A DNA stretch of 64,000 nt from Paulinella micropora (Eukaryota > Cercozoa > Imbricatea > Euglyphida > Paulinellidae): contig WBZZ01005918.1 of the NCBI GenBank assembly GCA_019918135.1, forward strand, positions 187,501 through 251,500, written 5' to 3'. Positions 51,980 through 62,521 of the stretch are shown here, piece by piece. Within the stretch, counting starts at the first letter, position 1. Every line of letters begins with the position of its first letter. Both the position numbers and the translations under genes were made by a program. The notes under the pieces are model-generated. The model searched no databases. It was not told the DNA's origin and worked only from the letters and a program-made list of their open reading frames with translations.

Positions 51980-52634
51980 TTAGAACTTTAAAAATATCTT
52001 AGATGTATCATTATTTGCTTTTTTTGGTTTCTCGGGTTGTTGATTATAAGCATTAACCGATATGTTTGATTTCTTACCTTTACCTTTCTTAGGCTTGGGC
52101 TCTTCCTCTTCTTCCTCCTCAGATTCGCTGTCCTCGCTCTCTTCTTCCACTTTCTTTTTTACCACTTTCTTCGCCTTCTTCTGTTTAGTCTTTAATTTCA
52201 TACCCGCAACCCGTCGGGCGACAATATCAGCGAAGTCGTGTTCAACTTCCTCGTTAGAACTGCTTTCCTCGATCGGCTCGCCATCCACACCGTCAATCAT
52301 ATCCTTAGCCAACTGCTTCTTAGTAATGTGGTCCATCTATCTATCTATCTTTCTCATCTTATCTTATCTTATCTTATCTTATCTTATCTTATCTTATATT
52401 ATATTATATTATATTATATTATATTATATTATATTATATTATATTATATTATATTATATTATATTATATTATATTATATTATATTATATTATATTATATT
52501 ATCTTGCTTTTCTTCCTCTGTCATTTCTTTCACATTTTGAGCCTCTTCCTCTGCGAGTAATTCCTTAGCCCTCTCAATCTTCCTCTGCTTAGCCTGTTTC
52601 TTCTTCGCCTCCCACCCCTTTTCAAGATTCTTCA
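51980..52634 (-). pseudogene. Charged protein of Polinton 2, split by microsatellite
   Basis: Homologue of 3467-3997. The N-terminal helix (KNLEKGWEAKKKQAKQRK) is at 52500-52634. A 180-bp pentanucleotide array then intrudes. The rest (MDHITKKQLAKDMIDGVDG ... GKKSNISVNAYNQ ... IFLKF) is open from 52336 to 51980. A shorter protein starting at 52336 is possible. Confidence 0.7.
52330..52505. repeat. (TCTTA)n/(ATATT)n pentanucleotide array
   Basis: ATCT tetranucleotides, then TCTTA units, then about 24 ATATT units, inside the charged-protein gene. It creates stop codons in the gene's frame. Confidence 0.93.
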
Positions 52635-52730
52635 TCGCAACCTCTCTATTATCTATTTGTTTATATTATCATACAAAATAATATTATTTAGTTTTTATTA
52701 ATAAACAATTTCTCAGTAATATATACCAAT

Positions 52731-52816
52731 GAGTCAATTCAAAAGTTTGTTAGGCCTTAATGAAATCTCCACGGACAGCCTATCAATCGCAAATTTAGAC
52801 CTAACGAACACGAACA
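52731..52816 (+). pseudogene. Fibre of Polinton 2, 5' end
   Basis: MSQFKSLLGLNEISTDSLS ... LDLTNTN matches the start of the Polinton 1 fibre (MSQYKSLLGLNELAVDSLD). It ends at the copia I LTR. The continuation (VGLNTDRVPED) is at 39892 on the minus strand. Confidence 0.88.
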
Positions 52817-53326
52817 CGACAGAGTTGTAAATCTTCCGAGCCGGAAGACCCACTAGCTGACGGGCAACGGTACTGGCCGGAATAAAAGGTTATAAAGCGC
52901 AGAGGGTGGGCAATACCGTGAGGCAATTGACCACTCTCTATATTCAATAACTAGTCAATACTAGCGTCCCAGTATTACTAATCCGTTATTATTGTCCAAG
53001 TGTTTACAGTTGACTTATGCAGTGTGGTTACCTTTTGTACAGACTGTGCTGCTTGAGCACCCTAGCTACGAAACCTATCCGTTCCATCTAAGCTATCCGT
53101 TCTACAATTGGCTGGCCTACATAGGTCCCGACGGGGACCTTGCCTATTCTAGATGATTCAAGAATGTCTAGACAAGATGTATTGTACAACTCAAGTATAC
53201 TTGTAAGCAAAAATGGTATTACATAGGTAATTAGCAAGGAGGGCCGGTCGAGAATAAGTTTACGTGAATTTGCCACTGAAGACAAATTTGGTAACGGATA
53301 TTCCCGGTAACGGTATATCTCCGACG
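52817..53326 (-). repeat. Copia I LTR B (3' LTR)
   Basis: 510 bp, inverted copy of 39898-40407. On the minus strand it is preceded by the polypurine tract TTTGAGGGGGAG (53327-53338), which marks it as the 3' LTR of a minus-strand element. Confidence 0.9.
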
Positions 53327-54630
53327 CTCCCCCTCAAAGAACGTAAACTAATCCGCCTTGACTGCTTAGTAATAATATGGTTTATTATTAAGTCCGCACC
53401 AAGGACCTTATGATCATAAATGAATTAACATATCTATGCCCTATCACTCACGTTGGCGGTGAAAAGCCAGACCCAAAGAAGGTTATTACTTACCCTCACT
53501 CTCTCTGAGAAATAGAGTCAGAAGTGGCTACCCCACTTACCGCGGCATGCATATATCAATGAGATTACATGCAAGGCTGGCGTCCCACGGTAAAGCAAGG
53601 CCTCTCTGACGAGAAGACGATTAACAACTACTCTCACCTAACCTCTCAAATTGAAAAAGGTAAAAGTTGAGCCCATCCCGGCTGAAACTTGAAGTATGAT
53701 CATGCATCGGAGAATTACATAACATATAATCAAAAAATAATAAGTCAACAAGTCGACTTAGTAAATGTTGATCCGGTAATACGATTTATGGTGAAATTTA
53801 ATGATTTATCTATCCCTAATCATTATATGATAATCATAATGTCCATATATATGAAGTATAGATATAGACATCACATAGTAACATATAAAATGTGGCATTG
53901 AATAATATAATAAAAGTTATGAAGGCAAATGCATATAAAAAATTCAATATGAAATATAATCATGCCAAATTAACGCAGTAGTTATAGAACATCGAGATAT
54001 AAAAGAAAATACTATTTATATGATATAATATTAATGCGTGACTTAGCAAAAATAAAAACGGCTGCATTTCCCCGGCAAGGGGTATCCATCGGAAAAATAT
54101 ATATGAAAATAATATAATTCGAAGGGTAATCGCCGGCCAAACGCGTGGTTTTCTTTGCGCTCACTGTCGCGAACCGGTCTCGAACGAATCCCGCATTTGC
54201 ATTTGCTTCTGGGCCTTGATCCCCCGGACTTTGTCTTGTGTTCTTGGCCCGTCCCATGCTCTACTACCTAAAGTTCCTATCAACGGAAAAAGGGGTAGCG
54301 CACGGCAAAGACAAACCAAAAGCACAGATAAACATGGTGACAAGTCCTACCAAGCTACAAGAATGCTTTGGGATACAAAATCCTTAAGAGCCGGAGGCTA
54401 CTTAACGACTTTGTGTCCAGAAGCACTAAGTCGGTCGTTGACGCAGCCCACTTCCGAGTCGGCTGATCCAGGCGCCAAAACACAACCTAGAAAGCTGGGT
54501 ATATAACAAATAGCGAGGTTGACCCTCGTATTACGTAAAGCGATACCGACATTGAGTGTTGGGACTCATTTCCACTACTCCAATGACTTGGTCATTATCG
54601 GCTTAAACTCCTACTAAGGCTATGTCTATC
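53327..54630 (-). other. Copia I 3' untranslated region
   Basis: 1.3 kb between the pol stop and LTR B without a supportable gene. Parts (53700-54010) are very AT-rich. It is long for a copia element, so an inserted sequence cannot be excluded. Confidence 0.5.
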
Positions 54631-57108
54631 CTACTCGTCCGAGAGCGCCATCTTTCTAAGCGCGTCCAAATCCAATTTGGGGCAGAACACGTCCAACAAC
54701 ATGTCTGCTTGATCCTTGGGCAAATACTTAGTCAAAACATCCCCTAACTGACCTTTAATACCTATCTTCCTAAATAAAGCTATGCCTTCCTGTTCTAGCT
54801 CATGTAGGTAGTGTTCTTCCAAAGGCAAGTGTTTCGTGCGTGGTCCGGCTAACCTGCGTTGTGCGGCTAGTAATACTATGGTTTGTGCATTATCCTCGTA
54901 AACTTCGAATGGTTTGGGCTCCGGAATGCCTAATTCACTTCGCATGTTGCGAATTGCCATATCCCTCAGTGCCTCGTTCGCAGCGAAAATTTCAGCGTCA
55001 TTCGATGAAAGGGCAACTTTCGACTGCCGTTTGGACAGCCAAGCCACGGGATCCCCTCCTACTAGGACTACATACCCGGTACGAGATTTACCCGTCTTTA
55101 AACAAACCCTGTGGGCCGCATCGGGCCAAACTGTCATGGGTCCAATAGGTCCGGCCTTCCCTCCCGCACTAAGTTCTGTTTTACTGAACTTAAGTACTCT
55201 ATCATTCTTCAGATATCGGATTATCTTCCCTAGCTTGGAATAAGTCTTTCCCACATCTACTGTCTGCAAAACGCTTGCAGAATTGAGGGATTCCTCAATA
55301 TCCGGCCTAGTCATCTTGGCCAAAAAGAGTAAACTCCCAACTATCTGTGGAATGGAGAACTGTCTAAGTCTAGCTTGCGCGTCCATTGGCATAGGGTCAG
55401 TTTTTGAACCTGGAGTTGCGCTGGGCTTGCAGTGTTCATACCCGTAAAATTTCACAACTTTCCGAGCGTAACTTTGCTGACTTAGGATAATTTCCGACTT
55501 CGTCTGAATAATTTCCATCCCCTTGAATTCTTTTGCCAACCCGAGTCTTTTGATGGGAAAGTTCATCTCAAGTTTCTCGCAAAATCTGTCATAGGCTTGC
55601 CTATTAGGAGCCATGAAAATGAGGTCGTCTACATGGAAGACGCCTACTATTCCATCCCCTATCTTCACTCCTTTCTCCATAAACATACATGGGTCAGATT
55701 GGAGTGTTACAAAGCCTAACTCTTTTAGAAGCCCGAAAAATATATTATACCACCGCTTGCCCGCCTGGGGAGCGCCGTATAATGCTTTGACGATCTTCCA
55801 TATCTTTCCTACTCTCCCTAACATGGATGCACCGTGTGGTGGGCGAGCATATATGGCGTCAATCATGCCGGCATTAAGATATGCGTTTTTAAAGTCTACC
55901 CCGAAAAATCTCCTACCATAGCCAACTGTCAACTTGCAAAGCAGCAAAACTGATCTGTGGTTGGCGCATGGCACGTATAACTGTTCAGGATTATAACTTA
56001 TACCCGGTTGCAACTGGTCTCCCCTTAAGGATAAACGTGACTTGACGAACCGAAGTCCATCTTGGTCAGTTTTTACCTTATGCACCCAAGTCAATCCCAC
56101 TATCTTAACTCCGACTTTCCTAGCCTCGCTTTCGTCTACCCATTGGTAGGTCTTGAACTCCGCTATAGAACGTAGCTCTCTATCTATCCCTGCCTGTAGA
56201 TCTTTGAGTGTCATACCCTCTATGGCTAAGTCTGGCGGCAAATGTATGTAAAACATCCACTCACTCGCTTCTTCATGTGAAATGCAATCATCCATGTCAA
56301 TCATCGCTGTAACATGATGTGTAGATGTGCGGTGTAGATATACTTGCTTTCTCACTCTCTTCCCGCTGACTATGTTCGCTTCTGTTATCCTGTCGCTCTG
56401 TTCCCATGTTACTCCCTTGGTTGGGGCCTTACCCTCTACATACTGTGTTGGGGGGTCATGTTGCACGTGTGGGCTGTTCATATCTATTGGCAAGGGCCCT
56501 ATACTCATGCGCTCATCTATTTGCTCCCCCTGGACTGCATCAACCTCATGAGGTTCATGATCAGTCTCTAGCTTGGCCTCTACCTTATCCTCTACCTCCC
56601 TGTCTACGTGCGGTGTAGTGGTAGGACTGTGAGGGAATGGTGCAACTGGACTATCAGTGGAACTGGGTTCTATGTCGACTGCCTGGCTAGTTCCTACGGC
56701 TATCCCGGCGTCTAAGAGCCCGTGTGTGTTGCTGTGGTCTAATTCATCGCTAAATTCTGGCTGTGGGTCTATCTCCCCCTCAGTTGCATTTTCCCAAGCT
56801 ACCTGAGGCTCTATCGACTCACCTACCCTACTAAGATCAAAACGGACATTTCTAACGCCTGACAAGACTTTCTGTCCATCCCAAACTCTGTATAAATTGC
56901 GATGCATATCGTATCCTACTAACTTTACTAACTTACCGGGCATGGATCCTTTACCATTTACCTTTCCTACGTGCTCCCATGCAACCAATTGGACGTAATT
57001 GATGCAAGGGTGGTGCTCGTTTGAGAGTAATTGGTAAGGCGACGTGCCCTTATGTTGTCCTTTAGTAATAGGTAATATATTATATAGCACTGTGGCTGTA
57101 TGTTCCAT
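54631..57108 (-). CDS. Copia I Pol: integrase C-terminus, reverse transcriptase, RNase H
   Basis: 825 codons, uninterrupted. After the integrase C-terminus and a variable linker comes the RT: KIVGLTWVHKVKTDQ, FFGVDFKNAYLNA, KALYGAPQAGKRWY, and the active site FHVDDLIF (HVDD instead of the common YVDD). RNase H: PDAAHRV, SNDAEIFAANEAL, YEDNAQT, RTKHLPLEEHYL. With near-identical LTRs this marks a recent insertion. It joins the integrase frame (57080-57793) through a frame change at a C7 run near 57165-57171. Confidence 0.9.
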   Translation of the reverse strand: MEHTATVLYNILPITKGQHKGTSPYQLLSNEHHPCINYVQLVAWEHVGKVNGKGSMPGKLVKLVGYDMHRNLYRVWDGQKVLSGVRNVRFDLSRVGESIEPQVAWENATEGEIDPQPEFSDELDHSNTHGLLDAGIAVGTSQAVDIEPSSTDSPVAPFPHSPTTTPHVDREVEDKVEAKLETDHEPHEVDAVQGEQIDERMSIGPLPIDMNSPHVQHDPPTQYVEGKAPTKGVTWEQSDRITEANIVSGKRVRKQVYLHRTSTHHVTAMIDMDDCISHEEASEWMFYIHLPPDLAIEGMTLKDLQAGIDRELRSIAEFKTYQWVDESEARKVGVKIVGLTWVHKVKTDQDGLRFVKSRLSLRGDQLQPGISYNPEQLYVPCANHRSVLLLCKLTVGYGRRFFGVDFKNAYLNAGMIDAIYARPPHGASMLGRVGKIWKIVKALYGAPQAGKRWYNIFFGLLKELGFVTLQSDPCMFMEKGVKIGDGIVGVFHVDDLIFMAPNRQAYDRFCEKLEMNFPIKRLGLAKEFKGMEIIQTKSEIILSQQSYARKVVKFYGYEHCKPSATPGSKTDPMPMDAQARLRQFSIPQIVGSLLFLAKMTRPDIEESLNSASVLQTVDVGKTYSKLGKIIRYLKNDRVLKFSKTELSAGGKAGPIGPMTVWPDAAHRVCLKTGKSRTGYVVLVGGDPVAWLSKRQSKVALSSNDAEIFAANEALRDMAIRNMRSELGIPEPKPFEVYEDNAQTIVLLAAQRRLAGPRTKHLPLEEHYLHELEQEGIALFRKIGIKGQLGDVLTKYLPKDQADMLLDVFCPKLDLDALRKMALSDE

Positions 57109-57793
57109 TTCTGCCCAGAAGTTGGGAGGAAATCGAGCATGGCTGCCTAAGTGCGCGAGCAGGCCCCCCCGTCACCCCGTTTATTCTTTCAGCTCTCGCA
57201 TTACCATCTTTATCAGCAGTGGCTGCATCTTTCCATATTATGTCACTATACTTCTCACTGATCTCTCTTGGTGCCGTGAATTCCTGGTCGCAAACTACAA
57301 CTTTAACTTTACTCTCTGTCTGTCTCTCAATAAACGCTATCGCTTTATGTATGCAAGATATAAATTCATTTTTATGTCTTAAGTAGAAATCAAGAGCATA
57401 ACCCGAGAAATCGTCCATAACCGTGAATTTATACCTTCTACCTTCCCGTGACATGACTCTCCACGGGCCTTGCGTGTCGCAATGCAGCATCTCTCCCACT
57501 CTCTCTGCTCTCGGCAAATGATTGGAAGCAAATCGAGGCAACACGCTGGCTTTGGCAATCATGCATGGCTCACGCATTCTACATTCTTCTTTTGCACTCT
57601 CTACACTACCATCTCTACCTACTAGCTTAATGCCTACGGCGTCAGCTAAAGCTTTAGTCCGCTCCCAGCTTACATGACCCGCCATAGCATGCACTATACT
57701 AACAGGCAGCACTCTCACTCTCTTGACAGTAGAAGGGTACTTAACAAACAGAACAGCATTCTTTATTATTAGTTTAGATGAATTAATATTCAC
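57080..57793 (-). pseudogene. Copia I integrase segment, frameshift at C7
   Basis: GAG-pre-integrase motif (HAMAGHVSWERTKALADAVG ... CRMREPC), core Asp in LHCDTQGPW, Asp in VVCDQEFTA and Glu in NARAERINGV, so the D-D-E triad is complete. The frame leaves the true one at the C7 run and must shift to enter the RT frame. A sequencing indel would restore one polyprotein. Confidence 0.82.
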
Positions 57794-57846
57794 TTTACTC
57801 TCTTTTGCTGTTACTATTGTCCCTTTATTGTCTGAGGGTGTGGATT

Positions 57847-58527
57847 TTATGCTTGGGTTCTCCCACCCTGTTGCCCCGCCTCCCTCTCTCTCTCAGGCGC
57901 ACCCTTAGGTGTGAAACGACACTTAGGATCTAACTTACTATCCTTATGGCTATCCCATCTGTATAGCAAGGCTTTAGTTAGCCTCCCCCTGACAAGTATG
58001 TCCTTTTCCTTCACAGGCAGTGCCCCCTTCAAGATGAACATCTGTCCATTTTGATGGAGTACTGCTCTGTGATGGAAATGGTCCATCGGGCCAGTGGGTG
58101 CAACGTTGATTGGCATGAGTGGATCATAGTAGGCACTCTTGCAAATTTTATGCATTCGCCCCTCTCCATCTACTCTTGCTACACACATCAGCCCTGCCTC
58201 TCCTATCACTCTCGTTCCATTCCCTGTACTGAATGTTATCTTACTGATCTTCTTCAGTTCTTTCATCATCGTGTCGTCGTGACAGACATACTGTGTTGCA
58301 CCACTATCTTGATACACATGCTTGCTCTTTACTAGCTTACTATGTGCCATGACTGTGGTGGAGTCCTGTTTCTTCTTTGATTTGTTTTTCTTGTCTTTCT
58401 TCTTCTTCTTCTTCAACTTCTTCTTCTTCTTTCTTTTCTTTTTCGTCTGTTCTTCTTCTTCAGACTCAGGACTCAGACGGCTCTGATGACATGAGCTCAG
58501 GGACGTCATCAGAGTCGTCTGGGTCAT
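57847..58527 (-). CDS. Copia I protease region
   Basis: An acidic/Lys-rich low-complexity N-terminus (EEEEQTKKKRKKKKK) is followed by an aspartic protease with YQDSGATQYVC as active site, and the family tail (DILVRGRLTKALLYRW) before the integrase. Part of the Pol polyprotein. Confidence 0.75.
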   Translation of the reverse strand: MTQTTLMTSLSSCHQSRLSPESEEEEQTKKKRKKKKKLKKKKKKDKKNKSKKKQDSTTVMAHSKLVKSKHVYQDSGATQYVCHDDTMMKELKKISKITFSTGNGTRVIGEAGLMCVARVDGEGRMHKICKSAYYDPLMPINVAPTGPMDHFHHRAVLHQNGQMFILKGALPVKEKDILVRGRLTKALLYRWDSHKDSKLDPKCRFTPKGAPEREREAGQQGGRTQA

Positions 58528-58531
58528 AGTC

Positions 58532-58948
58532 TCAATCAGGCATCCCAGTCTGAATCTGTCCTTTCAGTTCTTCCTGCAGGTTAGTTATTACTTCTCTTAC
58601 CTGTCTGTCTAACTGACTGATTCTCTCTCTAGACGCACCTGTGATCAGTTCCTGAGGAACTGTCACCTCAACAAACCTACCTGTGGGATCTAGTCTTACC
58701 TCTATCCCATCATCGTTCGGTGTGTTGGGTGTGTCAGGTGTAGTTGGAGTGAAATGCTTGTTGTCGTGTTGGGTGGAGTATGGGCTAGTGGTATGTCTTG
58801 TGTTGTGAGTCACAGTCACTAGCTCAATCGCTCTCATCACATCAGTCAAGTATTCGTCTATCGTTCCTCCTACCTCGATCACTCTCCTCTCATCCCATAC
58901 TCCCCCTGACCTTTTCAACTCACTAGCTATCTCTCCAACTGTCTGCAT
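58532..58948 (-). CDS. Copia I pre-protease segment
   Basis: 138 open codons (MQTVGEIASELKRSGG ...), Thr/Pro/Asn-rich in the middle, in a different frame from the protease 5 nt away. Probably the Gag/Pol spacer next to inversion junction J2. No motif recognised. Confidence 0.4.
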   Translation of the reverse strand: MQTVGEIASELKRSGGVWDERRVIEVGGTIDEYLTDVMRAIELVTVTHNTRHTTSPYSTQHDNKHFTPTTPDTPNTPNDDGIEVRLDPTGRFVEVTVPQELITGASRERISQLDRQVREVITNLQEELKGQIQTGMPD

Positions 58949-59291
58949 GTCAATGCTCGAGACTAATCTGTAAGGTGAAACGACAGAAGGTGGTATGATG
59001 GTAGAAGTGGAGGAGGGGTGCTTACCGGTTCCTCTTCCTCAGGGACGCTGAGGGCAGACCTGCTGCGCGGAGACGCAGCGTCAAAACTTGAAGCTAGGTC
59101 GGTCTGGGAAGTTCCCGGGGCGCCGCGACCGGTCTGTGGGAGGTCACCTACAAACCTCCAAGTCAGTGTGTTTAGTGTAGCTGAGGAGGTAGGAAGCTAC
59201 AGATCAGCAACCCAAGGAGGGGGTTGATAATTCCAGTCCTCTCCCTCAGCTACACAGCGTAAATTACCGAACATATCGAGAAATTCTTTCG
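58949..59291. other. Inversion junction J2 region
   Basis: Left of this stretch is copia I pol. Right of it is the protease-gag of copia II, both minus strand. The integrase that should follow copia II protease is at 42090-42559 on the plus strand. No gene seen within the stretch. Confidence 0.6.
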
Positions 59292-60301
59292 CTATTTCCC
59301 GTAACTTTTTTTCGTTGGATAATTGACAACTGCTGGTGGTCTGTCCGTTGCGCTCTGTTCTAAGTCTATGAACGGGAAAAAGGCACTCTGTCTCGCATGA
59401 TAGCCACAATAGTCATCATAGATTAGCCTATCTGCCATTCTTTGAGGTGACCCGAACAGATGGGCCCCTAAACGAACTTTGCAAGGTTTACCCCGTGAAG
59501 TTTTCCCGCAGCATTGCTTGTTGCACGAAATTTTCTCGGGCTGTCTATCCTTGTTTGTTGTTTTGGGTGCTGTGGTTGTTTGTGGAACTGGTTCGTATCT
59601 CTTGTTGGGGTCAAGAGGTTCCATACCTGGGGGGTCGAACACGAACAGATTGTTGGGGAGGGACCGGCCCCTCACGACAATCTGATCCTCCTTGATGACT
59701 TTAACACGATCACTTGGTTGTTTTGGTGGACTACCGCGAGTCCACGTTTCAACCATGCTGAGGTCGCTACCAATCCGTAGTTCACATGAGGATTGTACGT
59801 GGTATGTGAATCATACACTTGCACCGGCTCTCCGTTTGCTCCCGAAAGTTGCATTAAAACCTTTCCTTTGTACTCGGTCTTAATACTACCCTTGGCAATT
59901 TTGAACCTCTGGGGACTGTGTTTCATTCTGAGGACTACGTCCTTATGGGGTAATTGAGATTCACTCGCCCCACTATCGTCTACCCACACCATCCCCGCCG
60001 TTTTCTTTTCAGGCACCTCTTTCTCATCTTCCTCTTTCTCATGCATCATAATAACGCACTCTTTTTCAGGAGGTGAGGGTGAAATGCTTGAGGTGGTATT
60101 GGAAGAGATACTTGATCTTGAAGCTGATAGATACCGGTAGCTACCTTCTTCCCTTATGCCTAAGCGTTGTAGCATTTCCTTTTTTTCTATCAGCTGGCCT
60201 TGGAGGTGGGTGAACGAAACGATCAGTCCCCTGGCAAAGGGATCCTTCCATTTGTGTGCCATAGAGACAATAAAACTCTGGATATCTATATAGAGATTCA
60301 T
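59292..60301 (-). pseudogene. Copia II protease region, frameshifted
   Basis: Aspartic protease active site VWVDDSGASESQ (59672-60301) and the tail (KEDQIVVRGRSLPNNLFVF, 59292-59756) lie in two overlapping frames, broken near 59700. The tail's VVRGR...L pattern parallels copia I. Confidence 0.7.
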
Positions 60302-61702
60302 ATAGAACTCATTGACTTCCCCATTCTTACCAGTAATGGGACCTCCAATTCCTTCGCACCTTCGACTAGCGCTCCTACCAATCTCTTTATCTCTCCAATA
60401 ACTGGTATTTCTCCATCACCTCCTACAATCATCATCTTCCCCTTTTCCCATCGCCACGCAACAGAAGGGTCGTTCCTGATCCTAGCTCTCTCCAACTCTC
60501 TATCCATCCCATGTTCCAACTCACATGGTGCAAAGCGTGGCGAGGTGGGGTCTATTCCCTTACACTTCCTCCTTGACTCCCCCTCTACCCCATCCTCCTC
60601 GCTCTCACTCATTTCTTTCTTAGAGTTTGAGAGCTGTACAAATGGTTTAGAGGGGGAAAGGAAGTCTCGAAGGGGAACATTGGTATCACTATCGTCATCA
60701 TCTTCATCAGTTCTCGTCTCCCCCTCAACCCTCCCTCCCTTCTTTCCCTCTACTACGCCCTCAGCGTTCTCATCTTTTTCGACTTTTGGATTCGAACGCT
60801 GTACAGATGTAGTAGAGAGTGTATGGCCTGTGGGGGGAGATGATTTGGGGTGTGAACTGTGAATAGAGGAAGTACTGTGCGATGAGGTGATAGGGGACGA
60901 CACAGACAGATTGGAGGAGGTAGTGTGGGCTTTCTGTTCTACCCTAACCCACTCTCTCAGAATCCACTCCATAGGGGCTAACATCAGAGTACCTTTGAAA
61001 GGCATACTCCCTCCTTTCAATTCTGCTCTGATAACGGCCAACAAATCCCCTCTCGCCTGTTCGGGCACACTGACCGCCTATTTTCTTTGCCCGAGCGGCC
61101 CCAACTTTCCAAGAGCACCGGACGCCATTCCTATTGAACCCCTCAGTGACACTGTTTTCCGGCTGAGACCGGGATAGTGCTTTTCCTGAGAGGTTGTGCC
61201 CATAGGTGGAGGAGGGGACCTCCTTCTTCCCGTAAGTGGTTTGAGGTAGTGGCACGAGATTTCATGACGACCTTTTTGTAACCCCCCTCGACACGTCTAG
61301 AGCCATGTCGAGGTGTGGGTCGCCGGCCATGTCGAGGGGAGTAACAAAGAGGTTGTCTTTCAGGAGAGGGATGGTCTGTGGTTGGGAGGTAGAGGAATGA
61401 ATTTTAAGACCATGAGGGGTCTCTGCTCTCGATCCTAATGCGTGTGGTGGCGAAGCGAGTGGGTCAAAAGAGGAAGGGGGTGGGCTAGTGTCGAATGAGA
61501 TGTTCGTCTCTTCGTCGTCCGTTTCCTCTTTCTGTATCATGTTTATGCTTAACATGTGATTGATGTAACCTATCTCCCCTACTCCCTCCTCACCTTCCTC
61601 TTCATCAAGAGCAGCAGACTCTTCGTCTGAACCAGGGGTTTCGGACTCTTCTCCTTCTTCTTCAGAGTTACCAGAAGAAGAGTCGGAACCCCCTGCGTTC
61701 AA
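60298..61702 (-). pseudogene. Copia II Gag/Pol spacer, broken
   Basis: Three open segments (60298-61068, 60944-61255, 61262-61702) are rich in Ser/Glu/Pro. 61262-61702 has an acidic stretch (SEEEGEESETPGSDEESAA). No enzymatic motif. They connect gag to the protease. Confidence 0.5.
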
Positions 61703-61789
61703 ACTAATAGTCTTTGCCTTAGCGGTACTCTTCTTGATGAAGTCAGATGCCTTCAGTTTTCTCTTCTCTTTCCCTCCCTCTTCCTTCTG

Positions 61790-62521
61790 TCATCTCATCT
61801 TCCTTCTCCCTTCTCTGCCCTCAGTCTTACCTTTGGTTTTCAGGCTCAGCTCTCCTACTCCTTTAGCTAAGTTGACTATTATAGCTGCCTTTCTCCTTAT
61901 GGGGCAGTTGACGGGGACATGTCCATCTCTTGGACATTCAGGGAGGGTACACGGAACGATACCAATTTTGATCTGATGGTCCCCACGACAATTAAAACAT
62001 CCCTCTCGCTGGGGTGTTTTTCCTGTCTGGTTTCCCATGAGGTTGAAGGTTATGGGGTCACTTCGTGTGCCTGACCCAGAGTGAGCTTTTGACGAGGAGG
62101 TATGGAAACCACCTCCAGATGCATAAAGCTTCTTCATTCTAGATTTAGACTCTTCTGTCTGTGTTATCTGCTCTATTACCTTAACGAATGACTCCCAATC
62201 TGGTCGTTCTTCCGGTAGGAAGCTCGTGACCTTATTGCGATAGCTGTCAAACTTGATCAAGTGCTCAAGCTTTTTCACAACAATCTCTATGTTGACAAGT
62301 TCAGGGTAAGGCATTTTCATGACCACCTCTTGGTCTGTCAAGTTAGAATGAGAAGCAGTGAGCCACGGTCTCACGTCATGGATCTTTTTGGGGTAGGAGT
62401 AGTCAAGAAAATCTTGATGTTCCTTCCATTTGATTTGAACCAGATCAAGGCCCCCATATCGTTTCCGTAGTGCCATAAAGCACTCAACTCCGTCATTGCC
62501 AGCTGTTCTTATGACTGACAC
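61790..62521 (-). CDS. Copia II Gag
   Basis: 243 codons. Helical capsid domain of UBN2/retrotran_gag type (VECFMALRKRYGGLDLVQIK ... LVNIEIVVKKLEHL ... FVKVIEQITQ) and zinc-knuckle-like cysteines (CFNCRGDH ... CTLPECPRDGHVPVNCP). Different in sequence from copia I Gag. The natural start may lie further upstream. Confidence 0.75.
   Translation of the reverse strand: MSVIRTAGNDGVECFMALRKRYGGLDLVQIKWKEHQDFLDYSYPKKIHDVRPWLTASHSNLTDQEVVMKMPYPELVNIEIVVKKLEHLIKFDSYRNKVTSFLPEERPDWESFVKVIEQITQTEESKSRMKKLYASGGGFHTSSSKAHSGSGTRSDPITFNLMGNQTGKTPQREGCFNCRGDHQIKIGIVPCTLPECPRDGHVPVNCPIRRKAAIIVNLAKGVGELSLKTKGKTEGREGRRKMR

Larger units (their letters stand above)
48879..52816 (+). mobile_element. Polinton 2, left part
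   Basis: Starts with the family TIR (AGTAGTATAGGGTGCCACTT) and ends inside the fibre gene at the copia I insertion, where GAACA precedes LTR B. Gene content (coiled coil, unknown, integrase, zinc finger, F-box-like, charged protein, fibre start) complements the right part at 22049-39897. Confidence 0.92.

Noticed and set aside
52062..52568. Open frames of repeated Leu-Ile-Ser-Tyr over the pentanucleotide array
   Set aside because: Microsatellite translation antisense to the charged-protein gene.
48879..52816. A third, separate Polinton
   Set aside because: Gene content complements the 22049-39897 part, the target duplications match, and both fragments end at the same copia insertion point, so it is the other end of Polinton 2.
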